Below, piece by piece: positions 1-11,699 of a stretch of DNA of 64,000 nucleotides (its first letter is position 1; every line of letters begins with the position of its first letter). Below the pieces are notes generated by a model that was not told where the DNA came from, did no database searches, and saw nothing but the letters and a program-made list of their open reading frames with translations. The stretch lies in NCBI GenBank assembly GCA_905221605.1, contig CAJNDS010002359.1, forward strand, positions 181,501 to 245,500, read 5' to 3'. The stretch is from Symbiodinium natans. Lineage: Eukaryota > Sar > Dinophyceae > Suessiales > Symbiodiniaceae. The position numbers were made by a program, and so were the translations under genes.

Positions 1-285
1 GCATTCTGAAGCCGATTGTCGAGCATGGAAGCGTAAATTTTGTAGACCGTGTTGATGAGTGAAAATGGCCTGTAGCTTTCAGGGAATCTTGGATCTCTTT
101 TCTTTCCCTTAAAAATCATCACATATTCTCCAGGAATCAGGCGACGCGGCCTCCTTGAAAGCTTTATTCAAGTGTGCTAGGAAAGCAATATGGGCCGATC
201 TAGGAGCAAATTTCAAGACTATCGCCGGAATTCCGTCCGGCCCGGCTGCCTTCTTGTGTTTCAAGCGTGCGAATGCTTTCTGACC
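1..285 (-). pseudogene. non-LTR (LINE) reverse transcriptase fragment, frameshifted
   Basis: Read on the minus strand, bases 285 to about 145 encode the N-terminal reverse transcriptase motif AAGPDGIPA followed by a helical stretch. After a frame change near 140-150, bases 150 to 1 encode a second conserved block with GKKRDPRFPESYRP and LINTVYKIYASML. Both blocks are diagnostic of LINE-type reverse transcriptases (fingers region, motifs 1-2 of the RT fold). The catalytic YADD box would lie beyond the left edge of the window. The 5' side stops abruptly at a CATGGC-rich simple repeat near 290, so the endonuclease is missing here. The one-base frame change makes this copy non-functional. Recognition of the family is secure; the subclass cannot be told. 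Confidence 0.85.
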
Positions 286-289
286 GGGC

Positions 290-420
290 AATGGCCCATG
301 GGGCCCATGGCCATGCCCATGCCATGGCCATGGCTGCCATGGCACTATGACACTATGACTCTGACTATGACTATGACTATGACTATGGACTATGACTCGA
401 CTCTATGAATATGAATGGCA
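290..420. repeat. CATGGC / CTATGA low-complexity tract
   Basis: Short overlapping CCATGGC and GACTATGACT motifs form a low-complexity tract that abuts the broken LINE fragment. No coding potential is visible. Confidence 0.75.
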
Positions 421-423
421 ATG

Positions 424-728
424 ACTTTGTTGACTCATGACTCATGACTCATGACTCATGACTCATGACTCATGACTCATGACTCATGACTCATGACTCA
501 TGACTCATGACTCATGACTCATGACTCATGACTCATGACTCATGACTCATGACTCATGATTCATGACTCATGACTCATGACTCATGACTCATGACTCATG
601 TCATGTCATGACTGTTGACTCATGACTCATGACTCATGACTCATCATGACTCATGACTCATCATGACTCATGACTCATGACTCATGACTCATGACTCATG
701 ACTCATAACTCATGACTCATGACTGTCA
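424..728. repeat. (TGACTCA)n heptamer array
   Basis: About forty near-perfect copies of the 7-mer TGACTCA run in tandem, with a few indels around 598-660 (TCATGTCATGAC and TCATCATGAC variants). The unit is itself an imperfect palindrome (TGA C TCA). Confidence 0.95.
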
Positions 729-1615
729 TGAGTCATGTCATGACTCTCTGGCTCTCTGGCATACTCTGGCGACTGGCGACTCTGGCGGCCCACTGGCGGC
801 TACGGTCTATAATCATCTATAGAGTCTATGGCATGACCGGTATGATTCGACTCGACTCGACTGTGCCTGTGACTGTGACTGTGACTGTGACTGTGACTGT
901 GACTGTGACTGTGACTGTGATTCTGCATGACTGTGCTGTGACTGTGATATGATTCTGAATCAAAGATAATCAGAGTCTGAGTCAGAGTCTGAGTCAGAGT
1001 CTGAGTCAGAGTCTGAGTCAGAGTCAGAGTCTGAGCCTGAGCCTGGGGCCTGAGGCCTGAGGCCTGAGGCCTGAGGCCTGAGGCCTGAGGCCTGAGGCCT
1101 GAGGCCTGAGCCTCTGCCTCTGAGTCTGAGTGCTGATGATCGGCTGATGATGATGAGGATGAGGAACTCTGACTGACTCCGACTCTACTCGACCCATGAC
1201 ACTGACAGAGCAAAAGACGTCTCGACCTCGGTCTGGGCCTGGCCAGGCCGGCCCCGGCCCGGCCCCGGCCCGGCCCCGGCCCTGGCCCCAGGCCCCAGGC
1301 CCAGGCCCAGGCCCAGGCCCAGGCCCAGCCCAGGCCCTTGAAATTCGAATCATTTCATCTCATTCAGTCTTGCATTGCTCTCGGTCTTGGTTCGTTCAAC
1401 GAATTTTTGTCAACAAGCAATCATCATCGATCATGGCATCATGGACCATGGACCATGGATCAGGATCAGGGTGATCAGGGATCTGATCATGGATCATGGA
1501 TCATCAGATCAGATTCATCAGATCATCGATCATCTTTATAATTCATCGAATCGAAGTCGAAGCGACCATCAGTCATCATCATAAATTCATCATCGACTTT
1601 TTCATAAAAGGATTT
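729..1615. repeat. mosaic of short tandem repeats, no gene
   Basis: The stretch holds successive short arrays. These are GACTGT hexamers (about 858-920), a GAGTCA/GTCTGA dodecamer (about 968-1030), GGCCTGA heptamers (about 1040-1112), CCCGGCC repeats (about 1245-1285), CCAGGC repeats (about 1288-1330) and GATCA-rich sequence (about 1430-1580). Open frames across it are periodic translations of the repeats and are not genes. Confidence 0.85.
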
Positions 1616-1622
1616 TCAAACC

Positions 1623-3236
1623 TCAAAGGAAAACCCCAAAAATGACTCTGAAAACCCCACCAATCGAGTGCACTGCACCCTCACTGGCACCATCCGTGAA
1701 GACGTGCACCACGTGGTCTGCCACGCCACACGGCACCTGGCGAGGCTCACACGCACGGAGACGTGCAATGAACAAACGCAGCGAATCTCTCGCTGCATCG
1801 TCCAAGACCAACTCGTCAGAACAATGCCCCTTTGCCCACGAGCGAATGTCAGCCATGATTAAACGGCCCGACTTTCCGAGGATGTATGAATCGGTGTAAT
1901 GGAGCCGACCCATGAGACTGAGATAACGCTTTCGAGAGATCACTCCCTCGCGTAGAAACTCTTCAAGTGACACCACAAGCTCCTCGGCACGACCAGGCTT
2001 GTTCCGTACGAGCACCAAACCCTCATCACACCTTGAACAATCAACCTCAACCCCCAACATGGTGGCAGCAGGCTGAAAGGGGCTAAGCTTGTCGTCTGCG
2101 AAGGCGAAGCCGAGGAGGGCACACAAGGCAGTCATTGTCCTCATGGTATTGTCGGAAATGGCACTTGGCGACATAGCAGGATAATCGTCGAAAAAGTTAC
2201 CCCATGGGATCAAAAGCTCGGCTCCTATTCTCCACAACAAACGCGAGAGCCGGTTGAAATTGCAACTGCCAAAAGGCAACGCCTTTGACTCGAACAAGCC
2301 AGGCTCAAGCGTGTCAGGGTTAAGCAAAGCAATAACCGCCCAAGCTCGCGAGTCGGCCGACACCGCGAACTGTTTGTAAGCAGCTCGAAGATCAAGCGTG
2401 GTTAGAAGCGGCTGGTGGCCCGCTTTCTTCCAACCAGGATGCACACAGCCCTTGAGCACAAGACCCGAAGAAAGCGCAAGCTCAAAATCAGGCCCCCCAC
2501 ACATGGCCCTTGCCCAAATGCGGCAGGTGCAGATAAGCTGATCAAGCGCATTCAAGTCCAGCTTATCCATAGACCCAAAGGCAAGATTCACCTTGTTTTC
2601 GGTGAAATCATCGACAGGCCGCAGCTTGCGCCCTGCAGCGCTCCACTCCAAAACGGCGAGTGGGCAACCAGCCAGAGGGATGCCTCTCGTCCAGCTGCTG
2701 CGACGAAAGTGGCCCCTCCAACATACCACTCTCCACCTCCTGCAATGTCTTTTCCCACAGCTCATGCGCGTTGCGATCTGAAGCCGACGATTTTATTTTA
2801 CCCAGCAGGGCGGGCTTAAGAAATTTGGTGGCAGCAAGAAAATCGTCCTTAGGGAGCTTCGGGGGCCTGGGCTCAAGCGCAAAAACTCCCGTGCGTTTAG
2901 CATGCCCCACCAAATCAAAACCCATCCTAAGCTTAGCAAAAACGCCCATGTCAATCCAGCCGAACCACGACGCAATCCTTTTAAGAAGCAAGAGCCTTTT
3001 TGCCTGCAACACCTTTGCAACCTCTGGGTCCAACAACTTGCAAAGACCAGCTTCCTCGACCTCAAGGTCAAGAGCCCCTGGGTCCACTTCTTGAGCAGCT
3101 TTGCCCTACGATCCACTACCCAAGCAGGTCCCTTGGTCAACATGTCAAAAAGGCACTGTTTGAGAACATCAGGCGCAGCATGAAGCTGATCAAAGAGACT
3201 GCCAGTCGTAGGTAACCTTGTTGCTTGGAATTTCAT
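1623..3236 (-). pseudogene. retroelement reverse transcriptase / RNase H, frameshifted and 3'-truncated
   Basis: The coding order on the minus strand is as follows. Bases 3236 to about 3080 hold an N-terminal region in one frame. A second frame from 3087 to about 2650 contains a helical pre-RT region ending in HPSGWLPTRRFGV. A third frame from about 2650 to 1660 holds the RT core: RPVDDFTENKVN, LDLRAAYKQFAV, the catalytic box FFDD at 2184-2195 (the YxDD equivalent) and a FADDKLSPF block. It runs into the start of RNase H (VFTDGASE near 1690). The remaining RNase H and any integrase or recombinase are missing, because the frame ends at 1623 next to the simple-repeat mosaic. The set resembles DIRS-like or otherwise unclassified dinoflagellate RTs. 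At least two frameshifts make it a dead copy. Confidence 0.85.
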
Positions 3237-3663
3237 TGTTTGAAAACCAGAGACATGTCCAGATCGGTAACCGGCAGAGCTTCAAGCAACTCTTAAAGTC
3301 CAAGACAATGCACTCCGTCCCGAGCAGAGGTCGAAGTTTTAAAGTGATGTACACACAACACCCTTCTTGGTGCTGGCCATCTTTGAAGGTGGCGCATCCG
3401 ACAAGTTGGATCAGTTGTGCACGTGGAACGCAAAAAAGACGACACCGCTGAGCAGTGATCTGGTCTTCTCAGCAAACTTTTACTTTCACAGAGCAGACAC
3501 CGCTTTTTTCTCGACTCCAAGCACAGCTTAAGTGAACCCGCGAAGTTACAAAACAGCATGACTGCATGTGTTTGCTTCCGTTTAAGGCAAGACCAGGTTA
3601 GTCGACTTCACACTACTACTACTGCTATTATTATTATTATACTACCACTATTATTTACTCGAT
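3237..3663. other. no recognisable feature
   Basis: About 430 bp between the broken retroelement and the TAC array. I see no convincing coding frame, repeat or RNA gene in it. Confidence 0.5.
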
Positions 3664-4193
<530 letters not shown>

Positions 4194-6714
4194 GAACGCT
4201 GAGCGAGCGGGCTCTGCTCATTGCGGGCGATTTGCACCGTCTGAGCACCGAAAATTGGATTGGAGCTAATGGTTAGGAGAGGTGAAACTGAATTCATCAT
4301 CACTATACACGAAAGGTGAAACCTCACAAGCTCACAAGGTTTGGGATCAAAATTTACTTGCTTGTACATGATCACTATGCAGAGAGGCAGAGGATTGTAG
4401 GAGTTCAGCGCCATTTCTGCGGAACGTGGTGCTTCTGTGGCAAAATCTGGTCCATGGAATGATTCATATTCTTGTATCTGCACATTGTATTGTGCCAGTT
4501 TCCGGTTTCTATGTCCACCAGCACCTGATGCATTTCACGAACCATATCACTGAAGAAACTGCCACAGCACGCCCGCCACTCTGGCGGCATCCGCAAGGGG
4601 GGGAAGAGGGTAAGCCAATTCTTCTCACAGAAAATTTGTCTGCCGACCTATGACTGCTCTCACACTTGCTTTTTCTGTTAGCTTGGTCAGCAGCTTCAGA
4701 TCATGGAGACTTACTTTCTGCAGCAGTGCGAATTTTTCCGGGCCTTTAGACTGGCATTGGCTTGGTCACAGGAAGCTGCCGTAGCATTTACTGGAAGTGA
4801 TGCTCATAATGCCATTGGCGCCTGTAACAGTTTACGCGCACAGAACCAGATATGGCTGGAAAATACAGCAGCGGCTTCTATTTTTAAGAACTGTGCCTTT
4901 GTTCTGGTTTGCTGTGCAAAACGTACGGACTCAGACTTTTACTGACTGAAGAAGTGCTCGTCGTTGTGGTGTCCGTAAGTCTTGCGGACCGGCCCTGAAA
5001 GCAGAGAAAATGTAAAATTTAACAAAAATCACCAAAAAAATTGTGTCAACGCACTTAGCGTTTCATTACGGGGAAAACATTTGGAAAACAAGCAATCTTT
5101 ATCTTTTTTAACGCCTGCGCTTGGGCTGCGCCGCAACGCCCCTGCGCCCTTCCTGGCGCACACCTTCGAGGGCCAGAGACAGAGCTGGTAGATCATTATC
5201 CGGGCTGCAGCCACAAAATCCTGATTTTGATTCTCATACCACCGCGCAACCTTCTGCACTGCACACGACACCTATAGAAATGAAAACTTGACATTGCTGA
5301 TGTCTTCAGATGACCACCACAGCCTGCGAAATATACAAGCCTGGGAAAGGGGGACAAACAAAATAAACAAATCTTGCACGGTTGCCTTTTGGACGAGCCA
5401 ATCACATTGATCAACAGCTTTTGCCTGGCAGCCGAGCCCAGGCGGCCGAGGCCCCGCAGCAAGCACAAAACAACAATGCCCGCAAACCTTCTATTTTTGT
5501 TTCCTTTGTATTGAGTTGAGCCTACCTGCCTACTCACCATGGGGACGACGCAACAAATTGAATCAAAACATGGCCAACCCGTGATTGGCAGTAGGCATGT
5601 GAATCATCTTACAGACTATGAAACTTGTCTTGGCAAGTCTGGGTCAGCAGGATACCAAGCTTGCGCTTGCTTTGACAAGGTCAGGCTTACCGCAGGCTTG
5701 CCTCTCACCAAGAGTGACTTGCCCCCCGAAACTAAAAATCTACCAACGCCCGCTAAAATTACTACAAGGGCACTCACGCAAGCTAACACGCTCAGTGCTT
5801 TACTGGCAGAGGCGGCCCACCATTCCAAGGTTCCAGCGTCCACCGTCTTTGCGCTGGGGGCTCCTACCTCACGGCCCGAGCTCTCACATACACAGCGCGG
5901 CGGCGCTGATGTATGGAGATACGCGGAGGCTGCGGGGGGGGCATGTACATTGACATCAAGACAAGGATGTGGTGCCCTACCGCACACTTCTCACCTGCAT
6001 CACCCCCCCTCGCACGCCTCTCGGATGACTTTGTGCGGCGTGACAAATCACCAGCCCACATGACATTCTGCATCGTCCTCTTGAAGGTCTCCGGGCCATC
6101 TCGTGCGTTGGAGAACGTGCGCTTGCCCAGTCACTTTCAGAGCACTTTTCTTTGACTCCCAAGTGGTCTTCAAGAGTTGTCGGGGCTTTAATCGGGCACA
6201 AAACTGGATGGGGTAGGGTATATGCATTGCTCCAGGTCTTAACGCCAAGAGCAACAGTCATTGCCCGTGAACTGTGTGAGTGTGAACAATTCCCCTATCA
6301 CTTCTTTTGGCCGTGGTAGTCATACCTTGTTGCTTCTCACACAATAGATACAGAGCCACGTTATTGGCTTTAATGCCCCTGGCTAGACCCACCTCACTTT
6401 GGCCATCTGTTCGCAGACAGTGGAGCTATGTGCCAATGTGTCCACTGAGTGAGGGTGTGGTTGCCCCTTGTACTTTGTGCTCGGTGGGCTTTATTGCCGC
6501 TTATGGTACTCGCACCTTTATGTGCTCCTCTGTTATTTGCTTTGTCGTTTGATCACTGCTAACATTGTGATCACCACCCCTCCCCATCCGAATATAGTTG
6601 GCACATGCGTGACAGTTATTTTGCTCAAGCGCTCGTTATGGGAGCACTGACCCTTAACCCGCGCAATGGCCTTCTGTCTGGATTTGGCGCCGGATCATCT
6701 TAGGAAGATCCTTT
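4194..6714. other. non-coding or undetermined sequence
   Basis: Only short open frames occur, none with recognisable motifs or protein-like composition. I see no RNA gene or clear repeat. It may be intergenic or intronic sequence. Confidence 0.5.
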
Positions 6715-7440
6715 TGCATTATGCTTAAGACGTTAATCCATATGGAAATGTTAAAATATTGGGATTTATTTAATTAAGAAATAAATACGAAATGAATAGG
6801 AAATGGATAGGAATCATAAATAGGAATCACAAAAGATAAATTACAAAATAAATAGGAAATAGATAGAACCGAAAATACATCAAAAAATAGGAAAAAATAG
6901 GGTAATATCAATGTTGGAATTCATAAGTGCAGAAAACATAGGAAAAAATAGGAAACAAATAGGAACACCATGCAAAATAGGGAGCTGACATAGAAGGTAC
7001 TCAGTGAAAGTAGAGCTTACATATCGAAAAAATAAAAGAAATCAGAAAATCATAGGAAAACCATACACCATTGGGGGAATATGTAAAGAACACATATCAA
7101 AAAATCTAGGGGACATAGGGAAAATAAGAAAAACAGAGAACATGAAGGAATACATTGTGGCATGATGTGAGATCATTAAGCGAAAAAGGAGAGCTCGTAT
7201 CAGCACCGATTCAACATGCACTTTCGCACAATAGAGAAACGTAGCAAAACACAAGAAACTATTCAGGAAACACGCAACATTTGACCAATTTTTCGGATTG
7301 CGAGAAAGAGGCCGAAAAACAAAATCGGAGCTGCACTGTGCAAAAGCACAAAATGATTAGCCACACGTTTAATCAATAGGGATTCAATAGGGTATACAAA
7401 AAACACACAATGAAATCTCCCAGACGCCAAGCCCTACTAT
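6715..7440. repeat. dispersed A-rich TAGGAAA repeat, copy 1
   Basis: The A-rich plus strand is dominated by AATAGGAAA-type motifs. Its left end (TTAAGACGTTAAT, then TATGGAAATGT, then TTTAATTA) matches the left end of a second copy at 49390 in the same order. Two loci therefore share a defined boundary and an internal style, as expected of a dispersed element. No terminal inverted repeat or ORF is apparent. Confidence 0.6.
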
Positions 7441-7789
7441 AGCATGAAGAAAGTCATATTGGAAACCAGAACAGTCACCGTAGACGGGACAGGTGCGCCA
7501 CAAAGGAATGCAGGAATGAAACTACAAAGACCCGTCATGGAAAGACAAAACCAGCAAGACCATTGCCAAAAACGCAACAACATGACAGTGTCCAGCGGGT
7601 GTCCCGTTCCATTTGAGCTGATCAGAGGGATACCCAATAATCAGTGAATCAGTGGAGGTGAAGAGCAGCACAGACCCATGCCGCGCCCCAGTTCAGAAGC
7701 CCCCCAGACTCAACATGCTAGTGACTAGGACTAGTGACTAGAGAAAGGACCCTTGGACCTTCAACAAGGAGGCTCATGCGAAGCTGAGA
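7441..7789. other. no recognisable feature
   Basis: This stretch lies between the A-rich repeat and the last visible exon of gene M. It contains a short tandem CTAGTGACTAG near 7722-7742. No gene is seen. Confidence 0.45.
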
Positions 7790-8502
7790 AATGGCTGACA
7801 ATGCAACACCAAAGCTAAAATCGACTGGGCCTTGCTCAGCTTGGCGAGCTCACCACCCACCACTTTCGGATCCAGGCTGCCAATCGTCATTGCAGCAACC
7901 ACTAGAACCTTGGAAAGGTCCTGCTCTTCAAGGATGTCCTTCTTCCAACAGGTCGACGCATGGCACATTTCATACCCTTGGCCAACATCCTCGACTCGCT
8001 CCGCAGCCTGCTCCAAGTCTGTTGTCATGTTCACCACATGCTCGACTGCGGCTTCCATCAAGATTTGGTTCGGGTTGATGCCACCAGTGAAGGCCTGCAT
8101 GAACATCTCATAGGAAAAGCGGTGAAGGTCCTGCTCACTTACATCCTTGACCAGCTCAGGCCCTGGTCCCATTTCCAAGGTGGGAACCTCATTCTGGTGC
8201 TGCTCAGCAGCCTTCCCAGCCTTGAAGAAGGCAAGGCATGCTCGAAGCAGCTTGTCGAATGTCACCTTGTTCACATCCCTGCGAACTCGCTCTGCTGTCT
8301 GCGCTCCCAGCTGCTCGTACCGAGAGCAGACCTTGTGAAAGTCCACAGCGCAGCTCGCAATCTTGAAGATGCTGCTCAGCCATTGTGGGTTCGGGTGGGG
8401 CAGGATCTTTGAGAAGTCGCTGGTAATGGAGAGGAAAGATTCCAGTGCCTCGACATCAAGAGGGCTTTTGTTTGCCTTAGCTTTCAAGCTGGCAGCTGAC
8501 CA
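7790..8502 (-). CDS. gene M, downstream exon (helical protein)
   Basis: The open minus-strand frame covers about 240 residues of protein-like, mostly helical sequence, including motifs KANKSPLDVEALESFLSI and FKAGKAAEQHQNEVPTLE. A candidate acceptor CTGGTCAG precedes the first exon base near 8502, and the frame continues to about 7790. I do not recognise a domain. It lies 3' of four further minus-strand coding blocks (8770-12852) of similar style and spacing, so I read it as the most 3' visible exon of one long gene. The gene end is not seen. Opposite-strand frames here are shadows. Function is unknown. Confidence 0.55.
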
Positions 8503-8537
8503 GGTCCAGGCGAGTCTATTTCTTTGGCCCCTGAAGC

Positions 8538-8646
8538 CCAAAACCCTGAAACCGCAAACCCCTAAACCCTAAACACCTGCATCCCTCGCCCCCGATGGCT
8601 CTAACCCTAAACCCTAACCCTGAACCCGACACCCTAAACCCCACGT
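8538..8646. repeat. interstitial telomere-like CCCTAAA repeats
   Basis: Degenerate, interrupted copies of CCCTAAA and CCCTAACC, the complement of the TTTAGGG telomere type. They lie in the intron between two gene M exons. Confidence 0.6.
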
Positions 8647-8769
8647 CTCCCTCACCCCCTCACGCACACAGAGACACTGACCCCAGAGATACCACAAATG
8701 ATGGACATAGTGGCATAGTGACATGGTCACATCGTCCCATCTTCTAAACACCCTCTTATTCTTAGCCAT

Positions 8770-9764
8770 TCCCACACAAGGCAGGGCGCCAAGGCCAACA
8801 TGCGATTCAGCAGTGGGAGGTAAAGCTTTGACAGCTTGCCGTGCTGATGGTCTGGGAACCCTTCCTGGGCATGCTGGGCAACCTGGAAACGCAAAATCTC
8901 CACGTCCAAGCTTTCACCGTCCACCTTGGCCTCCAACTGTGCATCGATCCACTGGCTCATTGTGGCGCTTTTGACTTGAGGAGCTGATTTCTGCTGCCAG
9001 TGCTGCAGCTGCAGCACCACATCCATGAAGTCATCCTTCATGCATTGGCAGGACTCCAATGTCTGGATGAATGTGTTGATGCGGTCAAGGGGCTGGCCAT
9101 CGAAATCATCGATCTTGATGATTTGCTTCATGAGCATGTCCACAACCGTCTTCAAGGTGGCGCGAAGCTGAGACGTTGCACCTGCACGCAAGGCATCCTC
9201 ATAAGATGGGAGCTGGTTCAGGACTTCAATGACCTTCTCCAAGTTGGTGTTTGCCAACAACTCGTGGCTGGAATCGTCAGATGCCTCCTTGCTCTTCTGG
9301 ATCATCCCCGTCAGCTGCCTGTGGTACCCATGCAGCTTGGGGCCCAACTCCTTTGCCACACCAGCCTTCAAGGTGACGTCCAGACAGAATGGCTTCCAGA
9401 AGTCGCCCTGAAGCTCGAACTTGAGCATGCACAGCAATGGCTCTGCATCCTGAGCGCAGGACGTCACCTCCACTACGTCTTTCGCAGACGACCCCAGCAC
9501 CCCAGGAATTGGCACCAGCAAGGCGACAATGGCTCGACAGAAAAGCTGCACAGAGGTGAGGCCCTCCTGTATGCTCTCTGGCAATTCCCCCAATTCGGCC
9601 TCATACTCAGCATACACGACGTCCATGCTCTCCAGCATTGTCTGGCAAATCCCAAGCAAGATCTGCTGAGACGCCTTCTTGGTCTTGCAGTTTTGCAGGA
9701 GGCTGCCCAGGAAGTCATTGCCAAACGCATCGAGCATGCTGCGCTTGATGACCTGACAGAGGCA
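8770..9764 (-). CDS. gene M, long helical exon
   Basis: A minus-strand frame of about 330 residues with natural composition and alternating hydrophobic helices. Examples are IKRSMLDAFGNDFLGSLLQN, ESIQEGLTSVQLFCRAIVAL and LKTVVDMLMKQIIKIDDFDG. The upstream boundary is placed at a pyrimidine-rich acceptor (TTGTTGTTGCAG on the minus strand, near 9765). No catalytic motif is recognised. The composition suggests a scaffold-like helical repeat protein. It continues the gene M series. The donor near 8770-8785 is uncertain, so the 3' boundary is approximate. Confidence 0.55.
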
Positions 9765-9789
9765 CTGCAACAACAAGACTGGAATCATC

Positions 9790-10460
9790 TAGAATCTAGA
9801 ATTAAAAGACTATCAGATAGGTTTTCAGTGTAGTGGACACAAACATGATCACTGTCATCTCTTGCTGCTGGCACACAGCGCAAAGCACTGTGTGCTGATT
9901 TAAGTTGAACACAACTTCATGAGGGCACAGGCCCGGCGCAGGCATGACCATAGGATGACTCGGATCGTAGTTATGTCGTAGTTGAAATTGGACACAAACT
10001 TGCGAAGGCTTTCGATTGAAGCCCCAAAGACCTAAGACCTAAGACTCGACGTCTACGTCTAAGTCCAAGTCAAAGTCACACAAAAATCACACCCGCACCC
10101 AGCCCCCCAGCCCCAACCACAGCCCAAAAACACATCCCAGCCACCCCCCACCCCAGCCCGACCCAGCCCCTGATGCCCTTGGCACAGAATGCTTGCACCA
10201 ACTAAACACCCAGCCCTGGCATTACACCACTACCAGGCCACTACAACCATAGCCCATAGCCATAACTTTTGCAGCTGATGCATTCCTCAACCGTGTCAAA
10301 GAAACTTGAACCCCACACCATCCCACCCACCATTTACGCCAATTTATGGCATCATAATGCCATGAGAAGAAAAAGACATTGGGCCAAAAGATTCAATAGA
10401 TGCAGACGGCAACCCTGCCCTTAACCCTGACCCTAGACCCCAGCTCCTAGCTGCTAGCTG
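9790..10460. other. probable gene M intron
   Basis: Low-complexity, C-rich plus-strand sequence (CCCAGCCC-type runs near 10090-10170) with no coding frame, between two helical exons of gene M. Confidence 0.4.
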
Positions 10461-10469
10461 TAGCCAGCC

Positions 10470-11045
10470 CCAGCCCCAGCCTGGAAGTGCCGCTCACCGT
10501 TGGCCTGCTCCATGTCATCAATGTCTTCAACCAGTTCTGCATCGTCACCTTGTGAGCTTCGGTGTTGCCCGATCTCTGCCGCGTGCACAGGGCCAAGCTC
10601 TGAAGCTTCCATGATGTCTGTGAGCAAGGCATGCAGGCGCGGCTTGAACATGTCAAACTCGGCCACCTTGACAACAGCACCCGCACTGGCACTCGACTCT
10701 TGCGGTTGGTCCAGCTTGCTGGGGAGCGGCAACCACATCAGCAGGAACTCGTCGATCACTGCCTTGCTGTCCTTGCTCCACTTTTCTGTGCCAAGCTTGC
10801 GCATGACATCACAGCAAGCGACCTCCAAGATACCAGCATTGATACACAAAGGCAGCGTCACGAAGCCTTCCACAAGCTTCAAGTGCTCGTAGAGCTGCGC
10901 AGGGCTGAAGTTCTTGATGCTTGTCTGGTTCTGATTCAATGTCGCGGCTGCATCGCAAACAGCAATGCGTTTTTTCAGGATGTAGCTCTCCTTGACCTCC
11001 TTCTGCACCAGCTGGTCGTGCAAGTCCCGTGCCTTGCTCAACCCA
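10470..11045 (-). CDS. gene M, helical exon
   Basis: About 190 residues on the minus strand, beginning around SKARDLHDQLVQKEV and containing helices such as FSPAQLYEHLKLVEGFVTLP and FDMFKPRLHALLTDIMEA. It ends in an acidic stretch (DDAELVEDIDDMEQ). It sits between the zinc-binding exons (11.7-13.2 kb) and the long helical exon at 8.8-9.8 kb, all in one orientation. No family is recognised. Exon boundaries are approximate. Confidence 0.5.
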
Positions 11046-11061
11046 GAACTCACGGTGCACA

Positions 11062-11690
11062 CAAACCTACTGATACAATTCTTATGTGCCTCAGCGCGTG
11101 TGTTTCAAGTGCAGAAAGCCAACTGGCAATTCATTCCTAGTTCCTAGTTGCTAGTAGCTACTAGTTCCTAGTTACTCATCTGGCCCCTGGTAATGAATTA
11201 CAAGTTTCTCATTCTAGAAACTGGTAAATCTAGTCTAGCAATAATCTAATTGGTTATGGGTGGGAAGACCGGCGCAGCTTATGACTTATGATGATCTTTT
11301 CATCTTGATCTTGGCCAGTAAATTGTTTCACAAGAAAGGGTAGGACTGGACTGGACTGAGCCTTTGGCTGACTATCTTTTTTTGTGTTGATACTGAAGCC
11401 AAGGCCAAGGCCAAGGGCCAAGGCCAAACCATCCGTCACAGTTTTGCATGACGATAAGACGACACAAGACGTGGGACCCTTCGACCTTGGACTCCGGACT
11501 CTGGACTCTGGACACTGGACCTGAACCATGGAAGGGGTCCTGGAGTCACTCAGCCAAAGCACATGTCATATGTCTGGCATGGACACACAAGTGTCCCAAG
11601 ACACACTGACATGCATGACAGGTCTGAATGATCTTGTTGTTGTGAACGTTCCTCCCAACACTTTCACACATTTGACTGAGGGCATGGCTG
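11062..11690. other. probable gene M intron and low-complexity sequence
   Basis: Contains short repeats (CTAGTTCCTAG near 11138-11170; GGCCAAGGCCAAGG near 11398-11425). No coding frame is supported. Confidence 0.4.
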
Positions 11691-11699
11691 CTCTGACAG

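Noticed and set aside
9000-9833. Plus-strand frame of 277 codons
   Set aside because: It is the antisense shadow of the gene M helical exon (8770-9764), which has the more natural composition and splice-site context.
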